Source: Clostridia bacterium
GTDB taxonomy: Bacteria > Bacillota > Clostridia > Christensenellales > CAG-314
Reading direction: 5' to 3'
NCBI GenBank assembly: GCA_028710055.1
Contig: JAQUSX010000039.1
Coordinates: 1 to 6,521 of the forward strand
DNA length: 6,521 nt
Made by a program: the position numbers and the translations under genes. Below the pieces are notes generated by a model, which saw only the letters and a program-made list of their open reading frames with translations, did not search any database and was not told the DNA's origin. Below are positions 6,366 to 6,521 of this stretch, piece by piece. How positions within the stretch are numbered: the first letter of the stretch is position 1; the number at the start of each line of letters is the position of its first letter.

Positions 6366-6521
6366 ATGAATAAAGTGAATTTTATAATTGAACCCAATAT
6401 AGATTCGGCGGTAGTAGCGGACTCTGTTTTTACAAAGACCCTTACTGACGCCGAAATTTTTAATGATTTAATAAGAAACAATATTATTTTTGAAAAATCA
6501 AATATTATAAAAAACGGCGAT
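6366..6521 (+). CDS. Unrecognised protein, N-terminal 52 residues only (3'-truncated)
   Basis: An open frame begins at ATG 6366 (MNKVNFIIEPNIDSAVVADS) and stays open to the window end. The TGAGG at 6356-6360 is a plausible ribosome site 5 nt upstream, rather close. It lies 27 nt after the DUF3899 stop on the same strand. The visible part is soluble-looking, mixes beta-prone (VNFIIEP) and helix-prone (DAEIFNDLIRNNI) stretches, and has no signal peptide or membrane segment. I do not recognise a family. The ribosome site and lack of stops support a real gene, but only 156 bases are visible. Confidence 0.55.
   Translation, partial: MNKVNFIIEPNIDSAVVADSVFTKTLTDAEIFNDLIRNNIIFEKSNIIKNGD

Overview
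The window is a stretch of an AT-rich bacterial genome, most likely from the low-GC Bacillota (a Clostridia-like or Erysipelotrichia/Mollicutes-related lineage). I base this on composition, the purine-rich Shine-Dalgarno sites, Bacillota-type OppD and OppF C-termini and a DUF3899 protein. Trp is read from TGG and the reading frames end at TAA or TAG with no in-frame TGA, so there is no sign of the Mycoplasma code. The taxon is an inference.

Positions 1-5901 hold four tightly packed plus-strand genes in the classical order oppB (5'-truncated), oppC, oppD, oppF. They encode the two permeases and two ATPases of an oligopeptide-type ABC importer. The gaps are 2 nt (oppB/oppC) and 3 nt (oppC/oppD), and oppD and oppF overlap by 14 nt, so they are almost certainly co-transcribed and partly translationally coupled. 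No substrate-binding lipoprotein (OppA) is present; it must lie upstream of the window or elsewhere. The operon promoter is also outside the window.

The notable feature is that three of the four subunits are much larger than usual. OppC has about 215 extra residues, Tyr-rich, on the outer face between TM1 and TM2. OppD has about 370 extra residues, helical and charged, between its Q-loop and ABC signature. OppF has about 115 residues of predicted coiled coil between Walker A and the Q-loop. All ATPase motifs remain intact, so these are insertions into working enzymes rather than decay. OppB looks normal in size. OppD also lacks the Cys cluster found in the C-terminal region of many Opp/Dpp ATPases.

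After a 32-nt gap comes a small DUF3899 membrane protein (5934-6338). It has no Shine-Dalgarno site, but an extended -10 promoter motif sits where it would make a leaderless mRNA. After another short gap an unrecognised gene begins at 6366 and runs off the window end. I see no RNA genes, mobile elements, CRISPR arrays, clear terminators or long repeats, and no stretch over 300 bases lacks a gene.
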